Shown here: piece after piece, positions 8,625 through 17,162 of the stretch
Layout of the letters: each line of letters starts with the position of its first letter
Position numbering within the stretch: position 1 is the stretch's first letter
Assembly: GCF_001636425.1 (NCBI RefSeq)
Contig: NZ_KV440953.1
Span: forward strand, 756,847 to 820,846
Source: Heyndrickxia acidicola
GTDB lineage: Bacteria; Bacillota; Bacilli; Bacillales; Bacillaceae_C
Reading direction: 5' to 3'
Length of the DNA: 64,000 nt
Translations under genes and position numbers: made by a program
The notes under the pieces: generated by a model
Database searches by the model: none
Told to the model about the DNA's origin: nothing
What the model saw: only the letters and a program-made list of their open reading frames with translations

Positions 8625-9914
8625 GTGTCAATAGATTATGAAAATATCTCCTTATATCGTATTAGAGTGCACAGAAAAGCTACTTTTATCAATAAATATG
8701 ATATTCCATCAAAAGCAAAGTCTGCGCTTACTCAATTGACCGATGGTAAACGGTTTCGAAACCTGAGGCGTGGGGCCTCTATTGCCGTCACGGCAGGAAG
8801 CAGAGGTATGGCAAATAATGTTACTTTATTGAAATCAATTATTGCAGCTTTACGAGATCTGGGGTTTCAGCCATTCCTCTTCTCGGCAATGGGGAGTCAC
8901 GGAGGAGGAACCGGAGAGGGTCAAGAGAAAATATTACAAAGCCTAGGGATTACTCCAAGTACAATGGGTTGTCCTGTATCTTGTTCAGGTGAGGTAAGGT
9001 TGTTGGAGGAATTTGATAGATTGGGTAAGAAAATTCCAGTCTACTGTGCAAAGGAAGCAATGGAAGCAGATGGAATCCTTGTTGTTAACCGGATTAAGCC
9101 CCATACATCTTTTCATGGCGACTATGAGAGTGGGTTATTGAAGATGATGACCGTGGGTATGGGCCGTGCTAAAGGAGCTGACGTTTTTCATAGTTTAGGA
9201 GCTGAATACCTTGCTGAAGCTGTTCCTCTTATTGGCAGCCGTATTTTAAAACTAGCTCCGGTTATCGGGGGAATTGGTATCGTAGAAAATGCCAATGAAC
9301 AAACGGCTATCATTAGTGGAATACCAATTGAACGGATTTTTGAAGAGGAAAAGCAACTGTTAATTGAGGCAAAAAAACAAATGCCAAAACTACCCATAGA
9401 AAAAGCTGATATATGTATAGTTTGTGAGATGGGTAAAAATTTTAGTGGAACGGGTATGGATACAAATATTATCGGCCGCCTAAGGATTCAAGGAATACCT
9501 GAACCAACAGCACCACATTTTACATATCTAGGAGTCCTCAGACTTTCGGAACCTTCACATGGAAACGCAACAGGAATTGGGCTGGCCGATTTCACAACCA
9601 AAAAACTGGCTAAAGCAATCGATTCGAAATCTACTTATCTGAACTGTTTAACTAGTGGATTTGTAATCCGGGCATCTGTACCAATGAACTTTGAAACTGA
9701 TCGGGAATTGGTGCAAGGTGCCTTGCAAGCATTAAAGTACGATGGGGTTATCAGTCTAAGGTTAATTATTATAAAAAATACTTTGAATATAGATGAGTTG
9801 TGGGTAACAAAGGCAATCTTTGATGAACTAAAAGTGGATGAAACAATAGAGTTTGTAGAGGAATTACCCTCTATCCCGTTTGATTCAGAGGGTAACTTGG
9901 TTTTGATGGAATAG
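8625..9914 (+). CDS. LarA-like DUF2088 (lactate racemase domain) protein
   Basis: Protein of 429 aa starting with GTG, with AGAAGG 8 bases upstream. It matches the DUF2088/LarA-type fold known from nickel-pincer lactate racemase: a Rossmann-like first half with AVTAGSRGM and AMGSHGGGTGEGQ, and an NRIKPHTSFHGDYESGLLKM segment near residue 160 rich in conserved Lys and His. It is not close enough to call LarA proper, and no LarB/C/E cofactor maturation genes are present in the window. Its position between an FCD regulator and glcD/glcF homologues suggests it racemises or otherwise converts a 2-hydroxy acid before oxidation. The spacing to the next gene is 19 bases, indicating an operon. Confidence 0.75.
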   Translation: MSIDYENISLYRIRVHRKATFINKYDIPSKAKSALTQLTDGKRFRNLRRGASIAVTAGSRGMANNVTLLKSIIAALRDLGFQPFLFSAMGSHGGGTGEGQEKILQSLGITPSTMGCPVSCSGEVRLLEEFDRLGKKIPVYCAKEAMEADGILVVNRIKPHTSFHGDYESGLLKMMTVGMGRAKGADVFHSLGAEYLAEAVPLIGSRILKLAPVIGGIGIVENANEQTAIISGIPIERIFEEEKQLLIEAKKQMPKLPIEKADICIVCEMGKNFSGTGMDTNIIGRLRIQGIPEPTAPHFTYLGVLRLSEPSHGNATGIGLADFTTKKLAKAIDSKSTYLNCLTSGFVIRASVPMNFETDRELVQGALQALKYDGVISLRLIIIKNTLNIDELWVTKAIFDELKVDETIEFVEELPSIPFDSEGNLVLME

Positions 9915-9933
9915 AAAAGAGGCGTACAGTGAA

Positions 9934-11337
9934 ATGGAAAAACGGCAGATCCAAGAAATAAAGAAGATAATTGCAAAGGGAAGAGTTTTAACGGATTCCA
10001 GTGATCTTTATAGTTACTCTTTTGATGGTTCTTTTGGTACATATATTCCAGATGTCGTTGTTCAAGCAAAAGATGTGCAGGAGATAGCACAGTTAGTTAA
10101 ATTTGCAAATCATGAACTTATTCCGATTACTCCAAGGGGGCAAGCAACATGTCTAAGTGGTGGCCCTTTACCTGTAAGAGGAGGGATTGTTCTAGATATG
10201 TCAACGATGAAGGATCTCTTGGAAATTGATGCTGAAGATTTAGTGGCAATTGTTTCACCAGGAGTTCTTACTTCAAACATTCATAAGGCTGCTGAGAAAT
10301 TTGGATTGATGTACCCACCGGACCCTAGTAGTTCACATGTGTCAACAATTGGGGGTAACCTCGCCGAGAACTCTGGCGGTCCCCGTGGATTAAAATACGG
10401 TGTCACAAAAGATTATGTAATTGGCTTAGAGGTTGTTACACCCCAAGGAGCAATTATTAAAACTGGGGGTAGAACTGTCAAAAACGTGACTGGATATGAT
10501 TTAACAAAACTCATTGTAGGATCTGAAGGCACTCTTGGCATTATTACGAAAGCCATATTACGCTTAATTCCCAAACCACCTGCATCAGAAACAGTAATGG
10601 CTATCTTTGATAGTCTAGTTGATGCTGGAGCAGCTATTTCAAAGATTTTAATATCGGGGATTTTGCCCTCAAAATTGGAGTTAATGGACCAAGCATCCAT
10701 GCAAGCAGTAGAAGATTATGAACCATTAGGCTTACCAATTAATGCTGAAGCGATGATATTAATTGAGTTGGACGGACATCCTGTAGCTGTTCGTGATGAA
10801 GCTAAACATGTATCCAAAGTTTGCATGGATGTAGGTGCAAGAGAAGTAAAAATTCCGCAGTCACAAAGTGAAAAGGATGAAGTATGGAAAGCGAGAAAGC
10901 TGGTTTCCCCAGCTATTGTACGAATCAAACCGACCAAAATATCCGAGGATGCAACCGTTCCTCGCAGTAAGATTCCAGAGATGTGTCGGCGTCTCCAAGA
11001 GATTAAGAAAAAATATAATATACATCTAGTCATTTTTGGCCATGCGGGTGACGGTAATTTACATCCAAATATTATAGCTAATAAATCAGATAAAGAAGAA
11101 ATGAAACGGGTTGAACAGGCAGTAACGGAAATTTTTCAATCTGCAATAGACCTCGGGGGGACACTATCTGGCGAGCATGGTATTGGGACAATGAAATCCC
11201 CTTTTATGAAGATGGAATTAGGTGAAATCGGTTTAGAAATGATGAAGCGGATTAAGGAAGCTTGGGATCCAAATAATATACTTAATCCTGGGGAAATTTT
11301 CCCTGAACCGGGGCAAAAGCTGGTGTTAAGTGAATGA
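9934..11337 (+). CDS. glcD: GlcD-type FAD-linked 2-hydroxy-acid oxidase subunit
   Basis: FAD-binding oxidoreductase of 467 aa in the vanillyl-alcohol-oxidase fold, as in glycolate oxidase GlcD and D-lactate dehydrogenase. The PCMH FAD-binding half includes ITPRGQATCLSGG, YPPDPSSSHVSTIGGN (the pyrophosphate loop), KYGVTKDYVIGLEVV and VGSEGTLGIIT. The C-terminal oxidase half includes FGHAGDGNLHPNI and GGTLSGEHGIGTMK, the His-containing active-site segments. It would oxidise glycolate, D-lactate or a related 2-hydroxy acid and pass electrons to the iron-sulfur subunit encoded next. The stop overlaps the next start (ATGA at 11334), so translation is coupled. The exact substrate cannot be told from sequence. 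Confidence 0.9.
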   Translation: MEKRQIQEIKKIIAKGRVLTDSSDLYSYSFDGSFGTYIPDVVVQAKDVQEIAQLVKFANHELIPITPRGQATCLSGGPLPVRGGIVLDMSTMKDLLEIDAEDLVAIVSPGVLTSNIHKAAEKFGLMYPPDPSSSHVSTIGGNLAENSGGPRGLKYGVTKDYVIGLEVVTPQGAIIKTGGRTVKNVTGYDLTKLIVGSEGTLGIITKAILRLIPKPPASETVMAIFDSLVDAGAAISKILISGILPSKLELMDQASMQAVEDYEPLGLPINAEAMILIELDGHPVAVRDEAKHVSKVCMDVGAREVKIPQSQSEKDEVWKARKLVSPAIVRIKPTKISEDATVPRSKIPEMCRRLQEIKKKYNIHLVIFGHAGDGNLHPNIIANKSDKEEMKRVEQAVTEIFQSAIDLGGTLSGEHGIGTMKSPFMKMELGEIGLEMMKRIKEAWDPNNILNPGEIFPEPGQKLVLSE

Positions 11338-11951
11338 TAAAAGACCTGGAACAACTTAAAAAAGAAATGAAATATGAAAAAACATTGAATTGTGTCCAAT
11401 GTGGTTACTGTCTGCCTGTTTGTCCAACATATGTCACAATAAGTAAGGAAACTCACTCCCCAAGAGGAAGAATTAATTTGGTCAAGATGGTCGGCGAAGG
11501 AAGGATTACAGATTTGTCTGTTCTTGAAGAACCAATGAATTTGTGCCTTGCTTGCCGAGCATGTGAAACGGCATGTCCAACTGGAGTTGAGTACGGACAA
11601 ATTCTGGAAGCTGCCCGTGCAGTACTCGCTAAGACAAGAAAGGACTCTTTCTCTACCAAAATTTTAAAAAATACCCTTTTGAAAAGGGTTATACCAAGCC
11701 ATAATATCATGAACCAGATTGGAAATGCTCTGTGGATATATGAGAAAAGCGGATTACAGAAAATGATTCGAAAGTCTGGAATCCTGAAAAAACTTCCTGC
11801 TCACCTTGGTACCTTTGAATCTATTATCCCATCAGCAGTATCACCTAGGGAACGTGCAAAGCTGCCTAAGCGGGTAAAGGTAAAGGGGACCTTTGACAAC
11901 GAGAGGGATAGAACCCCTAAACATAACAGCGAGGAGAGTCTGAAACTATGA
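11334..11951 (+). CDS. glcF: GlcF-like iron-sulfur subunit, N-terminal half (2x[4Fe-4S])
   Basis: 205-aa protein carrying the two ferredoxin-type clusters of GlcF: CVQCGYCLPVCP near residue 20 and CLACRACETACP near residue 64. THSPRGRINLVK lies between them, as in GlcF. Standard GlcF (about 440 aa) is one chain with two CCG domains after the clusters; here the chain ends after a charged linker and the CCG half is a separate overlapping gene. It should accept electrons from the GlcD-like subunit and deliver them to the quinone pool at the membrane. A native split or a secondary break are both possible. Confidence 0.85.
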   Translation: MIKDLEQLKKEMKYEKTLNCVQCGYCLPVCPTYVTISKETHSPRGRINLVKMVGEGRITDLSVLEEPMNLCLACRACETACPTGVEYGQILEAARAVLAKTRKDSFSTKILKNTLLKRVIPSHNIMNQIGNALWIYEKSGLQKMIRKSGILKKLPAHLGTFESIIPSAVSPRERAKLPKRVKVKGTFDNERDRTPKHNSEESLKL

Positions 11952-12697
11952 CTAAAAAGTATACAGTTGCCTTTTTTACGGGCTGCATTATGGATGTAAT
12001 GTTTCGGCGCATTAACCAATTGAGTATAAAACTCCTAACTGAAGTAGGGTGTGAGATAGTGGTGGCAGATAATCAGACATGTTGTGGAGCACTTCATGCT
12101 CATACCGGGGATCCTGTTCAAAGCAAAGTCCTTGCAAAGCAAAATATTGATGCCTTTGAAAAGGAGAATGTGGACTTTATTGTAAATAATGCGGGTGGGT
12201 GCGGTGCTATGCTCAAGGAGTATGACCACCTTCTTGAGGATGAACCTGAGTGGGCAGAACGTGCAAAAAGATTTGTAAAAAAATCGAAGGATATATCAGA
12301 AATTTTAGTGTTATGCGGCGGTATTCGCGGTATGAACCATTCACCTGAGCGGGTCACGTATCAACCGTCGTGTCATATGACCAATGTTCAAAAAGTAACT
12401 AAAGAACCAGTACAAATTATTCGAAGTATCCCAAATGTGGAATTAATTGAAATGAATGAAGCGGGAATGTGTTGTGGCTCCGCTGGAGTTTACAACATTG
12501 TCCATTATGATGTTTCAATGGCAATTCTGGATCGAAAGATGGAAAATGTAAAAGAAACAAAGGCAACCACGATCATTACTACAAATCCAGGATGTCTTCT
12601 TCAGATGAAATTAGGTATTGAAAGGGAAGGGCTATCCGACAAAGTGAGAACACTCCATCTTGTTGAATATCTGGCTGAAGCGGCTGGTATTTCATAG
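11948..12697 (+). CDS. GlcF-like iron-sulfur subunit, C-terminal half (CCG domains)
   Basis: 249-aa protein made of two cysteine-rich CCG domains: FFTGCIMDVMF with NQTCCGALHAHTG, and YQPSCHMTNVQ with GMCCGSAGVYN. These are the C-terminal part of GlcF and of HdrD- or LutA-like proteins and usually bind a further iron-sulfur cluster. Its ATG overlaps the stop of the N-terminal half (ATGA) and has GAGGAG 12 bases upstream. It therefore looks able to be translated on its own, and the two halves may simply assemble. The last gene of the oxidase operon before a gap of about 470 bases. Confidence 0.8.
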   Translation: MTKKYTVAFFTGCIMDVMFRRINQLSIKLLTEVGCEIVVADNQTCCGALHAHTGDPVQSKVLAKQNIDAFEKENVDFIVNNAGGCGAMLKEYDHLLEDEPEWAERAKRFVKKSKDISEILVLCGGIRGMNHSPERVTYQPSCHMTNVQKVTKEPVQIIRSIPNVELIEMNEAGMCCGSAGVYNIVHYDVSMAILDRKMENVKETKATTIITTNPGCLLQMKLGIEREGLSDKVRTLHLVEYLAEAAGIS

Positions 12698-13168
12698 ATA
12701 TTTTCAAATAAATGGTCTGGTAAAAGGGGTAGTTACAATCATTACATTTTTATGTTAAGGAGGTGGGACTTATAAAAGAAAAGGAGAACAAATGGTAATC
12801 TTATTTCCCAAACCATGTGGTTTTATCCAAGACTGACAAGAATAAATATTGTCAGGTGGATTTAGTAGGGTATATAAGGCTTTAATGGGTGCATACAGCA
12901 GCGGATAAATTTTTTCTCCTAGAACAGATTCCTAGATATCACCCTATTTAATAGTAAAATCTTAAGTTTGATAAATTACTGGAATTAAACGGAACTAGAA
13001 AGAATCTGGGTAATTTAAAATGGACTAATTTAGAGGTTGATTCACCGATTATTAAAAAGGTTGTTATAAAATATTTTTCTAATCATATTAATCATGTTTG
13101 TGATTTTTGGCATTTTTAGTCTAAGAAATATTTTGGGATTTTCATTTCAAAACAATGGGGTGGCTGAA
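12698..13168. other. Intergenic stretch of about 470 bp
   Basis: Contains a hairpin CTGACAA/TTGTCAG at about 12832-12854 without a T-run. A 14-residue ORF near 12792 (MVILFPKPCGFIQD) follows a strong AAAGGAGA site. The rest is AT-rich leader for the transporter. The short ORF looks like the surviving 5' end of a lost gene. No riboswitch class was recognised. Confidence 0.4.
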
Positions 13169-14437
13169 TTGAATGCTATAAACAAGAAAGAAAGTAATCA
13201 ATATAATGTGAAACTTGATACAGGTACCAAGACAAACTTTCGTTGGTGGTTTGCTGTCGTATTGTGGTTCTTATTACTTGTCTCGTACATCGATAGAACT
13301 AACATTTCTATTGCGGGACCTTTTATGATTAAATCGGGTGTTGTAACCCCAGCGATGTTAGCGCTTGCAAATAGTTTGTTTCTTTTCATGTACGGTTTAT
13401 CTAACATCTTTGGTGGATATTTAAGTGATAAATTTGGGGCAAAAAAAATAGCGATTTTTGCTTTAACCTGGTGGTCTGTTATGACGTTATTTACTGGTAT
13501 AATCTGGAGTTCGCTTGCCCTAGTATTTTCACGAGTTCTACTTGGGTTAGGAGAGGGAATGCATTGGCCGCTAAATTCAAAATGGGTGAAAGCATGGTTT
13601 CCACAGCATGAACGGGCTAGGGCCAATATGTTCTGGGAGTTTGGATTAACGATGGGTCCAATTATTGCCGGACCATTTATAACTTATTTAATTGTTTCTT
13701 CTGGTACTTGGAAAACTCCTTTTATTGTTATGGCTTTAGTTGGTTTAATCGTAATGATTCCTATTATACTCTTTTTTATAAAAGACCGTCCTGAACAAAG
13801 CAAATATGTGTCATCAGCCGAACTTGAATATATTAATGCTGATAAAGAAAAAGATGACGATAATAATCCAGAGAAAGTCACCGTTGGAAGTATACTTAAA
13901 AAAGGTGACTTTTGGCTGTTGTTATTAAACTGGTCTGGTATGGCAACAATCTTTTACGGTATATTATTCTGGCTTCCTTCATATCTTCAAGAAGTTCGAC
14001 ATCTTTCAGTTAAAATGACTGGAATTTGGTATATGCTTCCTTATATAATGATGACAGTGTGTATTATCTTAACGGCCTTTGCTAGTGACCGATTTATGAA
14101 AAGATCGATCTTTGCATCTATAGGAACGTTTGTCGCTGGAATTGGTTTATTATTAGGAACGCATACGAATAATTTGGTAATAGCCATGATCTTAATCTCT
14201 ATTTCAAGTGCAATGAATGGAGTCGTTCTACCAACTGTTTGGAGCTCCCTTCAAAAAATGTTCCCAAGCCGAAATGTTGGGGCAGGTGCTGGTTTATTAA
14301 ATGGTCTTGAAAATATTATCGCCGCAGTTGGAACTTATATTTTAGGTATTTCCTTTAACATTGGATTCCCTTACCTAATTATTTTTGCCTTTGTTGGCGG
14401 GATTAGCGGGTTAATTCTTGCTAAAAAGGGATATTGA
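13169..14437 (+). CDS. MFS anion:cation symporter (ACS family)
   Basis: Twelve-helix major facilitator of about 422 aa. I chose the TTG at 13169 because GGGGTGG lies 5-6 bases upstream and the preceding 25 residues from 13094 have no ribosome binding site and hydrophobic but atypical sequence. Family marks include YIDRTNISIAGPFM in helix 1, GGYLSDKFGAKK between helices 2 and 3, and the ACS-type GLGEGMHWPLNSKWVKAWFP segment near residue 140. ACS transporters import organic anions such as hexuronates, galactonate, glucarate or phthalate. Next to the GlcD/GlcF/LarA-like genes, it probably imports the hydroxy acid they oxidise; that link is inference from context. Confidence 0.85.
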   Translation: MNAINKKESNQYNVKLDTGTKTNFRWWFAVVLWFLLLVSYIDRTNISIAGPFMIKSGVVTPAMLALANSLFLFMYGLSNIFGGYLSDKFGAKKIAIFALTWWSVMTLFTGIIWSSLALVFSRVLLGLGEGMHWPLNSKWVKAWFPQHERARANMFWEFGLTMGPIIAGPFITYLIVSSGTWKTPFIVMALVGLIVMIPIILFFIKDRPEQSKYVSSAELEYINADKEKDDDNNPEKVTVGSILKKGDFWLLLLNWSGMATIFYGILFWLPSYLQEVRHLSVKMTGIWYMLPYIMMTVCIILTAFASDRFMKRSIFASIGTFVAGIGLLLGTHTNNLVIAMILISISSAMNGVVLPTVWSSLQKMFPSRNVGAGAGLLNGLENIIAAVGTYILGISFNIGFPYLIIFAFVGGISGLILAKKGY

Positions 14438-14453
14438 TTTTTGTAAAAACATT

Positions 14454-14498
14454 GGGGTAGTGAACATGTGAGAGTTAAATATGTTTACTTCCCCTTTA
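14454..14498 (+). terminator. Terminator-like hairpin after MFS gene
   Basis: GGGGTAGTGAACAT (14454-14467) pairs with ATGTTTACTTCCCC (14481-14494) with two mismatches; only a short T-run follows. Confidence 0.45.
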
Positions 14499-14665
14499 CC
14501 ACGGTTCTACAAAAGCAAAATATTTTGAGTTAATTAATTGTGTTGTACTGGCAATTATGGAAAGATAACGCACCACCTTTAGATTGGTATTCTGGACTCA
14601 ATTAAAGATTTAAAAAATAGAAAAAAGGTTGAGCCCTTTCATTGTCTTTGTAAAATACATCTTAT

Positions 14666-14692
14666 AAACCCTTGATTTCAAGGGTTTTTGAA
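14666..14692 (+). terminator. Perfect 10-bp hairpin, terminator-like
   Basis: AAACCCTTGA/TCAAGGGTTT with a two-base loop and a TTTTT overlap at the 3' side. It could equally mark an element boundary, since remnants begin directly after it. Confidence 0.5.
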
Positions 14693-14734
14693 TGTTTGAG
14701 AATGAAATTCATGTGAGTTGTGAATTTTAAAAAA

Positions 14735-14848
14735 GTGGTTAATAAGGAAGAAGGTACTAACTTTGATTTTTATTTTAAATTTAATTCTGGGAAGGAAATC
14801 TTTTTTGAAATTAAATATATGGAAGATAAATTTGGAAAAGTAAAGTAA
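14735..14848 (+). pseudogene. Fragment of PD-(D/E)XK nuclease (restriction-endonuclease-like)
   Basis: A 37-codon frame reads EGTNFDFYFKFNSGKEIFFEIKY (shown in pieces: TNFDFYF, then IFFEIKY). This is the shape of a PD-(D/E)XK nuclease core, with Asp followed after a strand by E-x-K, and resembles putative restriction endonucleases of the PGN_0703 type. It stops at 14848. Further short protein-like pieces occur to about 15175 (for example ELFDCVDQKRKEHF and MDKIRDYDIEEDFE) but are broken by stops. It is best read as a dead gene. Confidence 0.35.
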
Positions 14849-15297
14849 CGGATAGTGAAACCTAACGAGAAAAGTATACAAAAATATATAAAAATCGCTT
14901 TTTAGGAATGGTCGCGTGTATTGCTCTTTGCCGCTAAGAAACAAATTCAAATGGCAAAGTACGATAGAAAATTAACAAGTGAAATGGTGAAATTTGCCCT
15001 TGAAATATCGTCTTTTACATATTGATAAGTTATTGGGTAAAAAAGAAAGACAATGATTTGAACTTTACAGTTGATAGAGAGCTTTTTGACTGTGTAGATC
15101 AAAAACGCAAAGAGCATTTTTGACTTTTTATGGATAAAATTCGGGATTATGACATAGAAGAAGATTTTGAGTAATAGTTGTAAGAAAATAACAAACAGAA
15201 CTGATTTCAAATTTTGACCCTAATTTATTTAGTGTCTTTTTCTTTTTTAGGGTAAACTTATCCATATCACAAACTATAACTAAAAGTAGGTGATCCA

Positions 15298-15478
15298 ATG
15301 CCAACGAACAATAAAGCCAATCGATTAATCGATGAAAAATCCCCATATTTATTACAACACGCACACAATCCAGTTGACTGGTTTCCTTGGGGAGAAGAAG
15401 CCTTTGAAAAAGCAAGACAGGAAAACAGGCCCGTTTTTGTGAGTATCGGGTACTCAACTTGCCACTGATGGCACGTAA
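15298..15478 (+). pseudogene. yyaL: Orphan 5' end of yyaL (DUF255), copy 1
   Basis: Encodes the first 56 residues of the DUF255/thioredoxin-like YyaL family with its own ribosome binding site: [40 protein letters not shown], then [10 protein letters not shown]. The expected CHWCHVM motif is damaged: Trp is TGA, the second Cys is Trp, and homology ends within a few bases at about 15478. The rest of the gene is not downstream. It differs from the copies at 18199 and 27953 at many silent positions, so it is not a recent duplication. It looks like a 5' end displaced from its gene body by insertion. Confidence 0.85.
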
Positions 15479-15503
15479 CCTAGGGACACTTTAATTAAAC
15501 CAT

Positions 15504-15540
15504 TTAAAAAAAGGGACCATTCAACAAGATCCCTTTAAAA
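15504..15540 (-). terminator. Terminator for minus-strand small gene
   Basis: On the minus strand AAAGGGATC pairs with GGTCCCTTT and is followed by a run of T residues, just after the stop of the gene at 15547-15729. Confidence 0.6.
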
Positions 15541-15546
15541 ATAAAA

Positions 15547-15729
15547 TTAATTAGTGGCTTGAAAACCTTTTAATACTACTTTTTCTTTGTGTTTGCCAGA
15601 TGATATTGATGTGGCTCCTTCTATTCCGCCTATTATTGTACCAGCACCTGCTATACCATTAAGAACTGCGTGCCCAGCAGCCATACCACTACCGCACCTA
15701 TGTGCTAACAAGTATTTGATTTGACACAA
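15547..15729 (-). CDS. Small glycine-zipper peptide, 60 aa
   Basis: Minus-strand peptide whose centre (GSGMAAGHAVLNGIAGAGTI then GGIEGA) is a regular small-residue zipper, as in membrane-active bacteriocin-like or holin-like peptides; it ends in a basic tail. The start at 15729 has no good ribosome binding site. A further protein-like stretch, ALSQGFVSNQI, lies just upstream in another frame, so the true gene may be longer and frameshifted. A terminator follows. Function is not assigned; a bacteriocin is one possibility only. Confidence 0.4.
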   Translation of the reverse strand: MCQIKYLLAHRCGSGMAAGHAVLNGIAGAGTIIGGIEGATSISSGKHKEKVVLKGFQATN

Positions 15730-15848
15730 ATCCTTGAGAAAGAGCAGCTGCCTAGAACACAGGAGATTGCTTAAGTTACTTAATGCTAAGTCATGGGACT
15801 AATCAATCCTTAAGAAATTTAAAAGAAAAGAGACAGGAGGAAGACAAT

Positions 15849-15914
15849 ATGTATCTTACACACAGAGATGAAGAAATACTTGATATGTTTTATGGTATCA
15901 TTCATAATAGCTAG
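15849..15914 (+). CDS. Truncated 21-aa ORF with strong RBS
   Basis: MYLTHRDEEILDMFYGI and four more residues follow GGAGGAAG by 6 bases. The peptide resembles the start of replication-relaxation or similar HTH proteins (LTxRDEEIL), then stops exactly where the inverted-repeat element at 15911 begins. It is probably a gene start cut off by that element. Confidence 0.3.
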   Translation: MYLTHRDEEILDMFYGIIHNS

Positions 15915-16004
15915 CTCCTTTCGTAATGTAGCTCTGATTTGGTTTGTTTTTTCCAGTAAACAGTGTAACCAAATAAACCTACGGTGTTACGAGTAAGGAG
16001 CTAG
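15911..16004. repeat. 94-bp inverted-repeat (MITE-like) element
   Basis: The ends are perfect 10-bp inverted repeats, CTAGCTCCTT and AAGGAGCTAG. They extend inward by TCGTAA/TTACGA with a two-base bulge, and an internal TTTGGTT/AACCAAA stem follows. The whole 94 bp can fold as one long hairpin. No transposase is inside. It could be a miniature mobile element or a structured RNA. Confidence 0.45.
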
Positions 16005-16110
16005 TTTCGTTCATGATAACTTTAGGACTCTGTTGACAAATCAGAGTTTGAGAAGGGACATTGACAGGTTTTCTTAGGCAAAGAGTACAGATCCTTTGTC
16101 CCCATTCATT

Positions 16111-17010
16111 TTATATAATATCCAAAGGTATTTTTCTTGTTGGTTTTGGAAATACCTCGTCAAGCCTGTTCAGATCTTCTATGGTCAATTGAATAGTAGC
16201 AGCTTGAGCATTGGCTAAAACATGTTCTTCCTTAACAGCTTTTGGGATAGCAATTACGTTGTTTGAACGAATGACCCATGCAAGAGCAATTTGTAATGGC
16301 TCCACATTGTATTTTTCTGCAATCTCAATGATGATTGGATCGCTTAGTAATTGTCTTCTTAAGCTCCCTCCCTGAGCCAGGGGACTATAGGCCATAATTG
16401 GCATGTTATGTTCATGATGCCATGGTAGGAGATCATAATCAATTCCTCTAGAGCCTAGATGATATAACACTTGATTTGCCACACACTTTTTTCCGTTAGC
16501 GGTATCCCACAACTCTAACATATCATCCGTATCAAAATTAGAAACTCCCCATCTTACAATTTTACCATCCTTGCGCAGTCTCTCCATTCCTTCAATCGTT
16601 TCTGCCAAAGGAACACGACCTCTCCAGTGTAAAAGATACAAATCAAGATGATCTGTTCCTAGTCGTTTTAGACTATTTTCACATGCGCTTTCAATCAAAT
16701 TTAACCCGGAATGATGAGGATATACTTTCGATACTATAAAAACTTTATCTCTACGCCCCTTGATTGCCTCACCAACTAAACGTTCGGAATCGCCATTTCC
16801 GTACATTTCAGCCGTATCGATCAGCTTCATGCCTAGTTCTATTCCAAGTTGCAAAGCTTTGATTTCTTTGTTTTTCGATTGAGGATTTTCACCCATGTAC
16901 CATGTTCCTTGGCCAATACTTGGAAGAAAGGTTCCATCAGGTAAAGTTACTACACGTTTTTCAATTGAATGCTTAATTCTCAATATTTTTTCATGGTCAC
17001 GTAAACTCAT
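16111..17010 (-). CDS. Aldo/keto reductase
   Basis: Aldo/keto reductase of 299 aa (NADPH-dependent TIM barrel). The start at 17010 is favoured since AAAGGA ends about 10 bases before it; three earlier in-frame ATGs crowd that site. The catalytic tetrad is visible: Asp and Tyr in DTAEMYGNGDSERLVG, Lys in VSKVYP and His in LLHWRG. The cofactor-binding end has IPKAVKEEHVLANAQA. It is complete and set in a zone of fragments, with a bidirectional hairpin at 17110 upstream. The substrate is unknown; such enzymes reduce aldehydes, methylglyoxal or sugars. Confidence 0.9.
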   Translation of the reverse strand: MSLRDHEKILRIKHSIEKRVVTLPDGTFLPSIGQGTWYMGENPQSKNKEIKALQLGIELGMKLIDTAEMYGNGDSERLVGEAIKGRRDKVFIVSKVYPHHSGLNLIESACENSLKRLGTDHLDLYLLHWRGRVPLAETIEGMERLRKDGKIVRWGVSNFDTDDMLELWDTANGKKCVANQVLYHLGSRGIDYDLLPWHHEHNMPIMAYSPLAQGGSLRRQLLSDPIIIEIAEKYNVEPLQIALAWVIRSNNVIAIPKAVKEEHVLANAQAATIQLTIEDLNRLDEVFPKPTRKIPLDII

Positions 17011-17109
17011 TTTCATCATTCCTTTCATATCTCAGCTTGTTTTTCATGCACTGCAATTCTTCAATTATTAACATTTATTGAAAAATTGGATTGTTATTTA
17101 AAAAATAAA

Positions 17110-17140
17110 TGTGGCTATACATTGTTGTAGTATAGCCACA
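17110..17140. terminator. Bidirectional terminator-like hairpin
   Basis: Perfect 11-bp stem TGTGGCTATAC/GTATAGCCACA between the SDR remnant (minus) and the aldo/keto reductase promoter region. Confidence 0.65.
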
Positions 17141-17162
17141 AAAATAACATTATAATGCTCAC

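Noticed and set aside
12698-13168. Possible T-box or riboswitch leader before the MFS gene
   Set aside because: No T-box core word or other riboswitch signature was found; only one simple hairpin is present.
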